Shown: piece by piece, positions 22,612-34,567 of the stretch
Layout: each line of letters opens with the position of its first letter
How positions within the stretch are numbered: the first letter of the stretch is position 1
Assembly (NCBI GenBank): GCA_039566865.1
Contig: CM076947.1
Coordinates: forward strand, 2,177,501-2,241,500
Length of the DNA: 64,000 nt
Reading direction: 5' to 3'
From: Aurelia coerulea
Taxonomy: Eukaryota; Cnidaria; Scyphozoa; Semaeostomeae; Ulmaridae
Translations under genes and position numbers: made by a program
Notes under the pieces: model-generated
The model's database searches: none
What the model was told of the DNA's origin: nothing
The model's input: only the letters and a program-made list of their open reading frames with translations

Positions 22612-23129
22612 TTTTGGAAGGGAAATGATTAAAAGTTTTATAGTTTTTATAGGTTTTTTGCAACAATAGAACCAAAAGGGTACCAGAGCCTAAAAATGGT
22701 ACAACAATAGCCACCAAAAGTTTGACATTTTGAGAAACTCACAGAGAGCTTTCTTTTCAAGGAAATTTTTGATAACATTTCAAAAAGGAAATGAAACAAG
22801 AGCGCAAAGATTCCTGGCCTGAAATCCCTTAATAACGTGCTGTCAAACTTAATTGCACATGCATATATTTTGCAAAATCAAAATCAGCATGTATTGATTG
22901 CACAATATGGACAATGGAGCAAATGATATTCCCAAGGAGAAAATGTCATTTATTTGGAGAAAGAAAGTGTTCCAGTGATAAATTCTAATCAGTGAGAATC
23001 CAATTGAAATGTGGCCAGTTCGAAAACGCAGAAAAATAATTTGAAGGTTCTGAATGGCGTGAAATAGTGTTTATTGTGTTAAAATATGGGTAAGAAACCT
23101 CTAATTAAGACAAATATTCCATCAAGAAG

Positions 23130-23208
23130 ACTAACGAGATATTTCCGCGTTTTCGTTTTTGCTATAGGTGATTTTCGAAAACGCGGAAAACGCAGAAATA
23201 TCTTTATA
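23130..23208. repeat. Imperfect palindrome around TTTCCGCGTTTTCG
   Basis: GATATTTCCGCGTTTTCG is followed by the inverse CGAAAACGCGGAAAACGCAG and then AAATATC. A related CGAAAACGCAGAAA lies at about 23020. Likely the edge of a small MITE. Confidence 0.45.
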
Positions 23209-23551
23209 TGAAATTTTATCACTAGCTTTGCGCAAATATAGACGAGTAATACGTTAAGCTTTCTCTCGTAATGAATTCTTTATCAAAATAGACTTTGTAG
23301 ATCCAAATGAAACTTTGGATCATAAGATTTAAAAATTAATGGGCCTAAGTGGCCTATTAGGAATTCGAGAGGAGTTTGAAGTCATACTGAAAGAATTTCT
23401 CCCCCAAGCTATCCTTTGGGCTATATTACCAAAAGTTGCTCCTCTGTTGATCGTGATGGTAGCCAATAACAACTATCTCACAATCTTTAGCCTGCAAAAT
23501 GTCCACCTGTGAAGTGGATAACAAACTAAAACAAGTTGTTTTGGAAATGAC

Positions 23552-23763
23552 TAATTCAAATCCACGAGGGACCTCATTTCCTGAAATTTAACTGGATACA
23601 AATACATTATAACACAATCTGCAATATTTGTGACAATTTCAAATCCATGAGGGACCTCATTTCCTGAAATTTAACTTGACACAAATACTCACATTGATAA
23701 GAGATGAGGAACCTCATTTCCTGAAATTTAAACTTGATACAAATACTCACATTGATAAGAGGA
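23552..23763. repeat. Three tandem copies of an ACCTCATTTCCTGAAATTTA unit
   Basis: The block GGGACCTCATTTCCTGAAAT plus TTAAC and ACAAATAC occurs three times with spacings of about 95 and 65 bp. The last two copies also share TCACATTGATAAGAG. Confidence 0.7.
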
Positions 23764-25056
23764 TAGCACATACAGTATCACAATCACTTGTACTTTTAGT
23801 TTTACTTTTAGATTGAAGATATTTACAGTGCTAGAATATCAAATGGAAAAAAAAAACAGTATTCGTTCAGGAACATTTAGCAGATGTTGCACATTGGCAT
23901 GCCATATTTTTAGAATATACTGTTGTGAAGAAATCAACTGTACACAATCATAGAGAATAAAATATTAAAAGGCAAAAATAAACATGCCTTCTTCTCCAAG
24001 GCTGTTTTTAGGTAATGAAAGGATGTTTTCCTAAACTTTTCACCAAGCTCTTGCTTTGTGACATCAGCATTCTCTCGCTTTCTGATGTTTTCCCCACAAT
24101 AATTGCACAATTCTGCTTATAGCTTGCTCAATAACTAAGGCATGTTCTAGTGATGTGAAACAGAAATCTGACTGAAATGTAATGGAATTTTACTATTGAA
24201 AATATATCAAATTTTAATTACAGTTTAAAATTTTTGATTACTGCTTAACATTTTTATTAAAGGCTTTATAATTGTATGGTGATATTGATCCTGAAATATG
24301 GAGAAATGATGCTTACCCCAGCCATTTTCTACTTCACGTCTAGATGTTTGCAAAGAAATAAATGAAACAAAATCACATTTTTGTGCAACAGCCTTTTTGT
24401 GTACAAACATATTTAAGCTGCTAGGATCTTTAAACTTTTGGTTTATATTACTCACACATTACAGGAGAGTAGACCTGTAGGAATTATCAAGAGAATGTTG
24501 AAATTCTGATGTGGCATTAGAGCGAATGAAGGGCATTATGTAAAATGAATGGCGTTAGAGGTTCATCACTATTCTGCACATTCAAAAATATGACAAAATG
24601 TGTCAAAATATCCCTTGCTTCCAATTCTCTTTCGGAGAGCTGAAAGGTCTTTTCTGATATTCTTATGAATTACTATAAATCCTTTACAATTCTTTGTGCA
24701 CAAGGCTGTGAATTTCACAAAATTTGATTGCATCAAGCATTTTCTTGGTCTTTTGATGGATTTGAAAGTTTTAGAAATGTTGTGAATCAGTTAAAAAAAA
24801 ACTCTCTCTGAACCCTGAAGGCTATCTTTCATTGCAGTAAAAGTGAGAATTGTATGTTAAATGAAATGCAGTTTCTTTGCACAAAAGATCTTCAAATAAT
24901 CATTGTGGTCAGGAGATACTGTAGAGCATTGTAAACCATTTCATGGTTAATCAGATGCACAATTCAAATACAACATGCAGCAAGAACAGAAGCAATGTTC
25001 AAGCAACCATATACAATTGTGAAGATCTATATCAAAATATTCTTCAAATTCAATTA

Positions 25057-25543
25057 CAGTAAAAACCCGTGTATAAGTGGATTCAGAACCTAGTGGATTA
25101 AGAACCTACAGGCTGAAATTTTGCAATCAAACCCCAATTATATTAGAACCCATTCAGCCTGGAATTTGAAACAGGTTCTTATATTTTTAGAGAGGATTGG
25201 GTCTTATTCACAACAGATGTTTGTGGAAGAATAAAAAATGTTTGTATTACCCGATGAGAAGCTTTTGAAAGATTTTATCTGGACTATTGGACTATATAAA
25301 CATTTCAGATTCTTCCACAAATTTCTTTTAGGGAATATCTCAAAAATTCAACTGATGTGAACTGACAGTAAATAATAGGCCTGAAGTTTGAATATGAAGA
25401 AAATAAAATCCTGAAGGCCATGAATAAAATAAGAGCCAATTTAAGAACCTGAACAGCCTCATTTCCCACTAAATACCCAAAACACAAGAACCTACTTAGG
25501 CTGACTTGCAAAATTGTAGGTTCTTATACGCGAGTGTTTACTG
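25057..25543. mobile_element. 487-bp MITE, CAGTAAAAACCCGTGTATAA termini
   Basis: Left end CAGTAAAAACCCGTGTATAA, right end TTATACGCGAGTGTTTACTG. TA duplicated at 25055-25056 and 25544-25545. AAGAACCTAC-type motifs recur inside in both orientations. Confidence 0.82.
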
Positions 25544-25909
25544 TAGTTGATAGCTGTGGAAAAATATTAGGGATATCTCTGAGAGTTATCTTTTTGTTAA
25601 CTCGTTTTCATTCAATTTTTACCTAGCTGTACAGATTTACATAGATACAACTATTCTAAATCAAGCATACAAATGTAGAAATTAAGAAATAAAGAAATTG
25701 ACAGATACTGTAAGATAAATATTGCAAATAATTGCATAGTGAAATGCAAGCAATGTTCTCAGAACGAATGTAACCAACTATTGCAGACATCTTTAGGTAC
25801 ATTGCATGCTTTAAACAACTTCAAAAATTCTACATCTATTAACACCTGTTGAGGTGCATTGCACACCTTGAGCAGGAACTGACCAACTTCATTATGTTAT
25901 TGAAGAGAG

Positions 25910-26191
25910 ATGGACCAGAAACTGCAGCAAACTATTGACCTTTTGGAGGTGAGATTTGAAGATACTGCAGCATCGCTGGAATGCGCCAAGAGAGACATCA
26001 AGGTGGCAGAAGAGAAAATTGCTGCCTGCAAAAGAATTGTTAGAAATATCATCAGCCACATGAAGGAAGACATGCATATTTTAAGGGCACTGAATGACCC
26101 AGATGATGATGAAATGTTTGCAGATATGATGCAAGATGGCACGCCTCTTCAGACTGAAAATCCAAATGACAGTGGATTTACTGAAAAATAG
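25910..26191 (+). CDS. Small coiled-coil ORF, 93 aa, unrecognised
   Basis: Starts ATG 25910, stop 26189-26191. Residues 1-60 form a strongly heptad-like helix (LLEVRFEDTAASLECAKRDI and onward), followed by an acidic tail NDPDDDEMFADMMQDG. The composition is protein-like, unlike the low-complexity flanks. No domain recognised. It may be a short gene or a terminal exon; a mariner-type MITE begins about 100 bp downstream. Confidence 0.38.
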   Translation: MDQKLQQTIDLLEVRFEDTAASLECAKRDIKVAEEKIAACKRIVRNIISHMKEDMHILRALNDPDDDEMFADMMQDGTPLQTENPNDSGFTEK

Positions 26192-26292
26192 GATATAAGA
26201 AATATGAGTATTGTTATTGAGAATATCAAGTTGTTGTCATTTACATGGTTTCTCTGACAGTTTATTGCCTCCCTTTTGAAAAATTGATAATA

Positions 26293-26840
26293 CCGAGTGT
26301 CCGAAAAAAAGGTACTCCCGTTTGAAAAATCACCAAAATTTGATTGCACAGCCGATCTGTCATTTTCTTTTTATGTCAAGTAGATCAAGGAGCAAATTAT
26401 TATTCAATATATAGTTGTTCCTGTAATTGGTTTCAGAATTAGCAAATTTAGCTCTTTTTAGGGTGACCTGGTTTTGAGTCATACTGCCAAAATGCATTGA
26501 TGATTGCGTGATCAATTTCTTTGTGCCTGTAACCCTTCTAGTTTGGTCATAAATTACAGAAAGAAATGCACACTACCATTAGAAACTTCAATAATCATAA
26601 AAAATCTCAAAGATTTGACTCTTACTCAAGATTGAGTATTTTGCTGCAAAACTATAGCTCAAAATAAGTTTTTTCAACGTATGATTTCTCTACTTTGCTG
26701 TATCAAAGGCAAACATTTTATCATCTCTGAATATTGGTTGGGTCTTTGACAAAACAAATCCAAAAGAAAATTTATCGAAGGTTTGATGATGAATTTTTTG
26801 GGATTTTTCAAACAGGAGTACTTTTTTATGGGACAGCTAG
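26293..26840. mobile_element. Mariner-type MITE, 548 bp
   Basis: Left CCGAGTGTCCGAAAAAAAGG, right inverse ending TTTTATGGGACAGCTAG. Both arms extend inward through AGTACTCCYGTTTGAAAAAT. TA at 26291-26292 and 26841-26842. Confidence 0.8.
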
Positions 26841-26927
26841 TAGATCCGGGGGCGTATGAAACATTTTGTGGTTTACAAATTACGTGATTTAGAGATGCCC
26901 TTAACCTTATTTTAACCGGGTTTGATT

Positions 26928-27290
26928 TTCAAAACTTTGTTTTATTTGATTGCCAAAAGGCTACTATATTTTAAGATGTTGGTTGTGGTTTTACGGCGTT
27001 TTCATGCCGAAAAGAAGACCGATAAACCTGCTTTCAAGCCTTGGATGGCATGAGAAAGAAACGGCTTATATTTCCAGTCAACTTAACCTTATTTTAACCA
27101 GGGTAACATAAAAGTGATTTTCTACCTGGGGGGGGGGGGCGTTTGACATGAAGACATCGGCCTAAACCACAACCAACATCCTCGAATACAATGTAGTCTT
27201 TCGGCAATCGGATAAAATAAAGTATTTGAAAATCGCTTCATTGGTAATGGACAAATATCAAATGATAATACATCATTTTGGGACACCCGG
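26928..27290. mobile_element. Mariner-type MITE related to 39335-39925, left end lost
   Basis: The right end reads GGGACACCCGG then TA (27291-27292). Inner arms match each other in reverse (TTGGTTGTGGTTTTACGGCG against the CCACAACCAACATCC side) and match the element at 39335. About 80 bp of the left terminus is missing. Confidence 0.7.
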
Positions 27291-27297
27291 TACACTC

Positions 27298-27375
27298 ATC
27301 ACGTGCACACCTTCAATCACGTGCACCTACTATCACGTGCACTTAGTGTCACATTTATTATCACGTGCAACTCCT
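27298..27375. repeat. Array of ATCACGTGCAC motifs
   Basis: ATCACGTGCA recurs four times within about 75 bp. Each unit contains the palindrome CACGTG (a canonical E-box). It overlaps the start of the direct repeat at 27353. Confidence 0.7.
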
Positions 27376-28244
27376 TATATAGCTAATATTTAACACATTA
27401 ATTTATATTAGTAATCTTGTAAACTCATAATTTATTCAGAGTAGCACACTCATTAAAACAAGTAACAAGTCTCTTCGCTGCTCTCCGTTCTCTGGCTTGC
27501 GGAACGTATCTTTTTAAACTTCGATCCGTTTACAATGGTGGAGTACCCGGCTTTGAACTTCCTGGCTAAGTTCATGAACAAGCAAGCTCAGATGGTGGTA
27601 AAGGGTATTTCGTGAAACGTGATCGGCCATATTTTTTTCTCGTGAAATATGAAAAACCATTATTTATTGATGTGAAACGTGAAAGTGCAAACGTTGTCCG
27701 TGAAACGTGAAAGCCTATATCCATTTACGCGGAATGTGATTTGCAATAATTTCCATGAATAGATTAGCCTAATCTAATGGATTACAAATGCTTTGAGAAA
27801 CTAAGAAGTTTTGCATGAACATTATAGCATTTCTTGTGTTTTTGTTGTTGTTGCTGTTTTTCTTGTTTTAACAAAAATTGCAATTTGGTGCAAAAAATAA
27901 TATTCATGCTTCCACGTGGCTTATATGATCATACCCTTCACAGTTTCTTCGATTATCTCTTATTGTCATTTGGGTATGGGCTCTGGAACCTCAAGAAATG
28001 CTAATGACCAATAGGTGTTACTTTGCTCTATGCTCCAGCAGGCCCCATTCATTTTTTAGGTGCTGACATTTATTATCACGTGTAACTCCTTATATAGTTA
28101 ATATTTAACACATTAATTTCTATTAGTAATCTTGTAAACTCATAATTTATTCAGAGTAGCACACTCATTAAAACAAGTAACAAGTCTCTTCGCTGCTCTC
28201 CGTTCTCTGGCTTGCGGAACGTATCTTTTTAAACTTTGATCCGT
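27353..28244. mobile_element. Possible miniature LTR (TRIM-like) element
   Basis: Direct repeats of about 175-180 bp at 27353-27530 and 28066-28244 share ACATTTATTATCACGTG through TTCTCTGGCTTGCGGAACGT to GATCCGT with few differences. They enclose about 535 bp with GTGAAACGTGAAAG motifs and no ORF. TTTACAATGGTGGAG follows the first copy, where a primer-binding site would lie. No clear 5-bp target duplication was seen, so a plain segmental duplication is not excluded. Confidence 0.45.
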
Positions 28245-28246
28245 CA

Positions 28247-29065
28247 CGTTTTTGCCCCCCCCCCTAATTTTCTCCGCAAGTATAACAGCTATGACAATGA
28301 AACTTGCACTGTGTCATAATTGAGCAAAGGAGAATCCAAAAATGGCATCAATCAATCTATTGTCACGTGATTGGTTGCTAGGCAACCAAAAACAAAGCAA
28401 CTTTTGACAAAATTGAGCTATCTACAAAAAAGGGCCTAATGTTACCAAATAACTGGATAAAATGGGGAAAAAACCATCCAAATAGCTGCTTGATAGCATA
28501 AATTTGTAATATTTTATAGTTTCATGCGGATATTTTTGGTTTCTAATTAATTAACTAAATAATTAATGACAATTTGATTCAATGCAAAGTTGTATGCTCA
28601 ATAATGATGATTAAAAACCATGAATTTCGCATATATTTGGTGAAATCAAGTACCTTCATCAATATTTTGAAGTCATTCCATCAGTTTTGCATGAAAAAAT
28701 TAGTCATTAATTAGAAATATGACATCATAAAAACTGATGACGTCATAGATTTAATAAATTGTTAATGTCAGCAAATATAAATAAACCATATATCAAATGA
28801 AAGCACTCATCGACACGAATCGAATTGTACATATATAATTGCGATTCATTAACAAAGAAAGAGATTAGAGCCGTTTTGACGAATTTCTTTGTGACCACTC
28901 TCCAAATATGGGCACGTGGTGGTCACGTGGTCAAACAATAGGTATTGAAATTTATATTTTCTGATGGAAAATTAAATTTTAGTAAAAGTCAGGAAGTTTC
29001 AGCGTTATACCTAGCATCGTTCGGGAGTTATTAAACAAAATCCGGTAGGGGGGGGGCGAAAAACG
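28247..29065. mobile_element. ~820-bp MITE with CGTTTTTGCCCCCC ends
   Basis: CGTTTTTGCCCCCCCCCCCT at the left is mirrored by AGGGGGGGGGCGAAAAACG at the right. AT-rich interior with no ORF, abutting the second direct repeat of the 27353-28244 unit. Confidence 0.62.
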
Positions 29066-29295
29066 CCCCCCGGTTAAAATAGGGTTAAATGGGGCATGAT
29101 GTCTAATGATAGGATACCTGAATTATTTTGGGACATCTTTCTGAAATCTTGCATGATATGGAAGATGCCCAAAACGTGTGTAGCATAAGTGAAAAGGAAG
29201 AAAGCAGAAGAATCACTAAAACCCTAGTTATTCTTTGAAAACATCAGAAAATCTGATGGTACCAAATGTCCCAAGTTTAGGTCCAGAAACTACTA

Positions 29296-29653
29296 CACGT
29301 TTTTTATAAGAAACTGGTTTATAAGAAACTAGTACTACAATGACCACAAATTTAAGAAACTGTAGTACTACGCTCAAGAATAGTTAAGAAACTCTTAACA
29401 TTCAAATTCTGTATGTCTCTTTTATTCTATGTCTCTCTAACAAAGGTACCTTCATCTTTTTTAACTACAAAAATTGCTAAATTTTTGCCTGAATGGTAAA
29501 ATGGAAGCCCTTTGTCAACAATATCGCAAGTTTAGGCTCCAAAAATAAGAAACAAATTAAGAAACTTTTACTACTGAAACACCAAAATTTCCATGCAAAA
29601 TTAAGAAACTTTTAGTACTAAGTGTTGATCCAAGTTTCTTATAAAAAAGCCTG
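29296..29653. mobile_element. TAAGAAACT-family MITE, copy C
   Basis: Begins CACGTTTTTTATAAGAAACT and matches copies A and B through GGTTTATAAGAAACTAGTAC. A stretch of about 60 bp is missing from its centre. TA flanks 29294-29295 and 29654-29655. Confidence 0.83.
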
Positions 29654-29654
29654 T

Positions 29655-31125
29655 ATTTAGGAGTTTCTGTAAAAAAATACTACCATTTGAGGGTATTTGT
29701 ACACAAAATGCTCAGATTCCTAAATAGCAGCCGCATTCAAGGTCCATAGAACATGTGGTACACGTTACCTGGTTAGATTCCATTTTTCTTTCAAAGAAAT
29801 CCCAGGAAAAAGCCTCTAATATCTCTTGATGCAAAGAACCATTAAAACCTGCCAAAACATCAGAAATCTATGATCTCAGCAAAACATTTTGTTTTCAAAA
29901 ATTTCGTTTCTTTGTTTTCATTTTGTTTTGTTTGAAAAAAGCAGAACATCAGACATCTATGATCTCAGGAAACCTTTTTTTCAGTTTCCAGGTGTTCAGT
30001 GACATGTGTCTCCCAAATGTGCAGATTCTCGTGTTGTAGGCACCACCAAAAATGTGACTGTATCACATGAGACAAAAAACCATTCTCAGAGTCCTAAGTA
30101 TTATTTCAACCGCCATGCACTATTTGGTCTGTACCTCAAAGGAGTACACTGCCACAATAAACTACTGACATTGCACGGCTAGGATAAATGCTTACCAGAT
30201 TTTGTTGCTCTCGGTTGTTGAATTCAGACATATAAAGAAACAATGTACTGACATTGCACAGCAAGGGTAAGCATGCTAACATTCATTGTGTCCATGAAAA
30301 TAGTGTCTCATTTATTGCCTTCATGAAAACGTAGGGTCTGTACAGGTGGCAACTAGCCAACAACCAACAACTCCTGTTCTGTCTGCCTCTTCTATCATGT
30401 ACGAGAACATCATAAGAACGAGTGTATCATCCACTGTATCCATGAACATTTAGGGCCTGTGTACAAAGGTGGCAACTGTCCAATAAGCAGCAAGTTTCCT
30501 AGTGTGTGAGGACATAGTGCCAGAGCGGACACGGGGGAAGTTTATGCTTCGGTTCCTGGCTCTTCTTGTTCCCTTCCATCTGTCCAACAAAAACAAGGGC
30601 TCCTCTTCTGGTCTTCCTTAATCCATTCAGCTCAGAGCTCAGGGAGATGTTAGGCCTATCCTATCATCCTTGGTGAAGGAGACCGATTTAAGAAAGTGTC
30701 ATGGCAGCCAGTCATGAATAATACATACTGATCTGTTTTAGATCTCCGTGTACGGTATGACATGTATAGTGAATAAATTTGCAAATGTCATCATGCTCTA
30801 TCAATTTGATTTTTGTTATCATTGTTGCCCCATTTGCCCCCTGATTTAACCCCAAAAACGCAAAATGTTCTAAAGTCGAGTCCAAATTCGAATTCAGCAC
30901 CCATGAAATACCCTCCATAAACCACGTTTGAGAGAGATTGATCATCTTTAATTTTTTATCATTTTTAGCTTTCAACTGTATGACATACCTACTCCGTATC
31001 CGCGTATCAGCGTTTTTTTAAACATACTCCTTACGTGCGGGGTATTCTGAAGTTAAGCCTCTCTGTGACAGGGGTGTAAAGAAGTGAAAATAGACAACAT
31101 CAAGTAAAACTGTATGTTTTTTTAG
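29655..31125. other. Gene-free stretch with small duplications
   Basis: CTATGATCTCAG-centred blocks at about 29858 and 29946, and ACTGACATTGCAC plus TGTACARRGGTGGCAACT blocks repeated between 30160 and 30500. No gene recognised. AG at 31124-31125 ends an apparent intron. Confidence 0.5.
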
Positions 31126-31701
31126 GTTGTGTGGCGCATTTTATTGGAAAAAACAGTGCAAGTGATGTTGGTACATTATATCAAGCCAAGAACTTATTGA
31201 ATGCAGTGAATATGCCACTTAACCCATTCGATGATCCAGATGCAAGTTATGATCTTTTGGCCAGTTTTACGGATGCCCCTGTCCTGTCATGTTATGAGAC
31301 AGTTAAAACACAACTACCCCAAATACTTTGCTTACCTATTGAGCAAGAAGCAATCAAAGAGCAACTTTTGAATTGTATTGTTGACAATTTTGCCCTACCT
31401 AAAATTCCTGACTTTGGTAGCGCTAGTGGCTACAACTGCCAGCACTGCAGCAAAAGCTACAAAAGAGCAAAATCACTTTTCAACCACATACAATCAAAGC
31501 ATAATAACCCAGGATTAACGAGGAAAGAATCCAGTGACAACGATGATTCTATCTACAACTACTCCCGTAATGCATTAGCACTGGGACTACTCGCAAAAGA
31601 CTTTGTAGATGCAAGAAAACATGGTGATGGGCTGCGCATAATCCGTTTGTACAAAGTGCTCCTTCTCTTCTTCAAATTAGAAGCACGACACAAATATTCA
31701 T

Positions 31702-31752
31702 TTTATAGCTATATTATATTTATATTATATTTATTATATTTTATATTTTAAA
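31702..31752. repeat. TATATT-rich insert in the DUF6589 frame
   Basis: About 50 bp made of TATATTTATATTATATTTAT-type repeats, flanked by ATTCA on both sides. It interrupts the DUF6589 reading frame and shifts it by one. Confidence 0.55.
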
Positions 31753-32056
31753 TTCACTTTGGCACAAGTGCACTATCTGTTACCCCCCAAACTTGCACAC
31801 GAGCTAGTTTGGAACAGAACAAACAACACCCAAGGCAAGATTGATAGCAATGTAGAAAATGATAGAACAGTTGAGCACCATGTCAAGACCTTGAAAATGG
31901 ACTGCAAGGATTTCCATGGCAAAGTATCTTCAAAGAGTATACAAAGGGCCAGTCACAGTTACAATCAGATGAATAAAGTTATGGACAGTTTTGACAAAGC
32001 AGCATCATTGAAGAAACCATCTGGTAGGCATTCAAAACCAGACATTAGCAATGATA

Positions 32057-32423
32057 CAGTAGTGTCCCGCATATAAGAAACAACCTCTTCAATTTCAGGT
32101 CTGACCTATTTCTTATAAAATGAGATTTCAAATTCAAATCAGTGTAAAGTTTCTTATTAGAAATATCATGCACTATCGATCAACTACTCAGACACAAGCT
32201 TCATGATTGTGATGAGAGGCATATCATTTTCATTTGTATTTGTAAATTTTCATTTCCAGGAAATGATACAGTTATTCCAGGAAGGTGTGTTTTGCTTAGT
32301 TTTGTTCTATAAGAAACAAGGTTTTTTCAGACCTGTACTAGTTTCTTATAAAAAGGGGGGTTATTTTGAAAATCAGGGTCTGTGTTTCTTCAATTTGTGT
32401 TTCTTATATGCGGGACACTACTG
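32057..32423. mobile_element. 367-bp MITE inserted in the DUF6589 coding region
   Basis: Left CAGTAGTGTCCCGCATATAA, right TTATATGCGGGACACTACTG. TA duplicated at 32055-32056 and 32424-32425. Dropping the element and one TA joins SKPDISND to IRDLSRQF in one frame. Internal TTTCTTATAA motifs link it loosely to the TAAGAAACT family. Confidence 0.88.
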
Positions 32424-34567
32424 TATAAGAGATCTTTCAAGACAGTTTGTAGCAAAAAAAATCTTTGAATATATTCCAGGAAGAGAGCACCAGGCATTTC
32501 CAGGATTCAAGAAGAATGTTTTGGAACAAATTGACGCCGTAGCTGTTTCCAAATGGATGAAGAAGAAACTCAAATAATTCCAGTCAATGAAAGTTTTCAA
32601 TCAGTTTCAGGAACCCCTGATAGATCACTAAAAGCTAGCACTGGCTTATTATTTGTCCTGGCACTTAACATTAAGCAAAACTATCAAAAATTAGGCATCA
32701 ATGGAAAAATCACAAAGAGCAGAGTTTACACTTCAAGAGGTGCAGTATTTGAGATTCGAGCTCAGTAATGAGGGTTCTTACTCAAGTTGTAGAGAAATCA
32801 ATTTAGGCCATCTGAAAGCCTACAGTTCACCTCTTCCTGTTGTCAAAGATCTTTCAATTGATGCCTAATTTTTGATAGCTTTGCTTCGTCATAGCAAGGG
32901 AGGACAGTTTATAGACCAAATGCATAAACTATTGAAAGACTTAAATAGATATGGAATAACTATTACTGTAAAAGCTATATTGAGCCCCCAGTGAAGGGGG
33001 CTTATCTAATTTCAGATACTATGGAGGCTTCTTAGAGAGGGGGCTTATTTACAAAATTGAATGACAAGGATACAGTATATATGATAGCTTTTCAGTTCTT
33101 TTACCCCATGTTTTGCAGTTAAGTGCACAATTTTACAAGTCAAATACATCAATTTGACACTAATTAAAGGTGCCCTGAAGCGAAATTTTTTATTAATGCA
33201 CTATCGGATGACAAGACATCCTGTTTAAGTTCCTTTGATATCTCATTTCATTTTCAAGTTAACCACTGATTTTATGTTTCAGCTGATGATGCCATTTTGT
33301 TTGCAAATGACCAGGATAACATATGGAAATATACAGTAGTGTGTGATGATATTTGAAAGATTAAAGTTGTAGGAAAAAATTCAGCTGAGCTAGGGTGCTG
33401 GCGGGATTTATCAGGCAGCGGGATATATCAGGCACACGCAGCTTTCAACCGCCAGAAACATGACTTAAACTTTTAAGAATCAAAACTTACTCTTTGTGAA
33501 CCTTCCTTCATCATTCTTCTTCCATACTGCATGATTATTATTCCAATTACTCTTTGCTTCCCCTCGCCAGGCTTGGTGGAGTATCTCGAGGATAGCCTGA
33601 AATCTTCAGGCGTCCATGTTTTCTGTGTCAACAGCAACAAGTGCCGATCTCTGTCCCAAGCGATTACGAGGCTGGACTGTCACACAGAAATGGACCAATT
33701 ACATTTCTCGAATGGATGACATGTGACCAAACCATCGTGGTTGCGAAAGTTTTCGAATTTTCGATTCTCGACACAAATCCAGGGGGTTGTAAGATAATCA
33801 GTCCACCAACTGTAATGGCGGGATATATCAGGAACAACATTAGTTGTATTGCAGATGTAAAATTAATTTAGAATATATTGTAGCATAGTTGATAGAGTTG
33901 AATTAATTTTTGAGCAAACCTGTCTATTTGTCTTCTTTATGCAGAAATATTTACAGTATAATTATCTCATTTATGATAAAATTGGTTTATTTTCTTGTTT
34001 TCTCCTGTTGCCCCCTGTTTGGATTGAATGGCCGGACCAAGCAAACGAAAAACGATAAGCAACGAAAATTTCCGTTGTGGAAAAGGTCGAATGTCAAAGT
34101 CTTAAAGTTCAAGGGGAGTTCAAGTTCAAGTTTTCGACTCCAGAAGTATCGAAAGAGTATTGAAACAGGTGGGACTCTTTTTCTTGAGTATTAAAACATT
34201 TCCAACTGATCTTTATTTCCAAAGTTTGTTTATTGCGTTAAATCTGATACTTTTCTAGCTAAGTTGAATTTGAAGATTAGGCGTTCTATAACATAAGGTC
34301 CAAGGCATCGAGCAACCAAAATCATTTCTAAAATATCACTCTCTTGTCTTTTGGCCTTGGACTTACATTTTGAAACAATGTTACACAAACTTCTAATTTT
34401 AAATAATGGATTTCTAAACTTAAATAATGGAAGTAAAAGGGTATTTGTTGCATGAACCATGCAGCTATAAAAGATGTTGCTTATAATCTGCAACATTTGA
34501 TTTCAGTTCTTCGTCATGCCTGGCGTGAAAAAAGGCTAAATTCAAACGAAAATGGTCAGAGGACACA

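Larger units (their letters stand above)
17757..23012 (-). mobile_element. Mariner-like transposon split by a nested Mutator-type element
   Basis: The outer inverted repeats share GGATTCTCACTGATTAGAAT and CACTGGAACRCTTT (left about 17757-17832, right about 22966-23010). Removing the nested element (18926-22611) leaves about 1.56 kb, a normal Tc1/mariner size, with one transposase gene on the minus strand. The left arm carries a roughly 19-bp insertion relative to the right. Exact tips and target duplication were not resolved. Confidence 0.65.
22621..25054. other. Gene-free stretch
   Basis: Holds the right end of the mariner element, the 23130 palindrome and the 23552 repeats. The remainder is AT-rich with no recognised coding sequence. 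Confidence 0.55.
31126..32577 (+). pseudogene. DUF6589-type protein with C2H2 finger, broken
   Basis: Begins at acceptor AG 31124-31125. The first segment (to 31706) carries SDVGTLYQAKN and a C2H2 finger, YNCQHCSKSYKRAKSLFNHI with QSKH. After a TA-rich insert the second segment starts at 31753 and reads AQVHYLLPPKLAHELVWNRT, the pattern of DUF6589 proteins of cnidarians, lancelets and fungi. A third segment after a MITE (32057-32423) reads FVAKKIFEYIPGREHQAFPG and KNVLEQIDA and stops at 32575-32577. DUF6589 proteins are multi-copy and suspected to be transposon-borne; their biochemical role is not known to me. The N-terminal part is missing or lies upstream in unrecognised exons. Two lesions make this copy non-functional as read. 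Confidence 0.62.

Noticed and set aside
27353..28244. Full LTR retrotransposon
   Set aside because: Direct repeats exist but there is no gag or pol between them and no clear target duplication; kept only as a possible TRIM.
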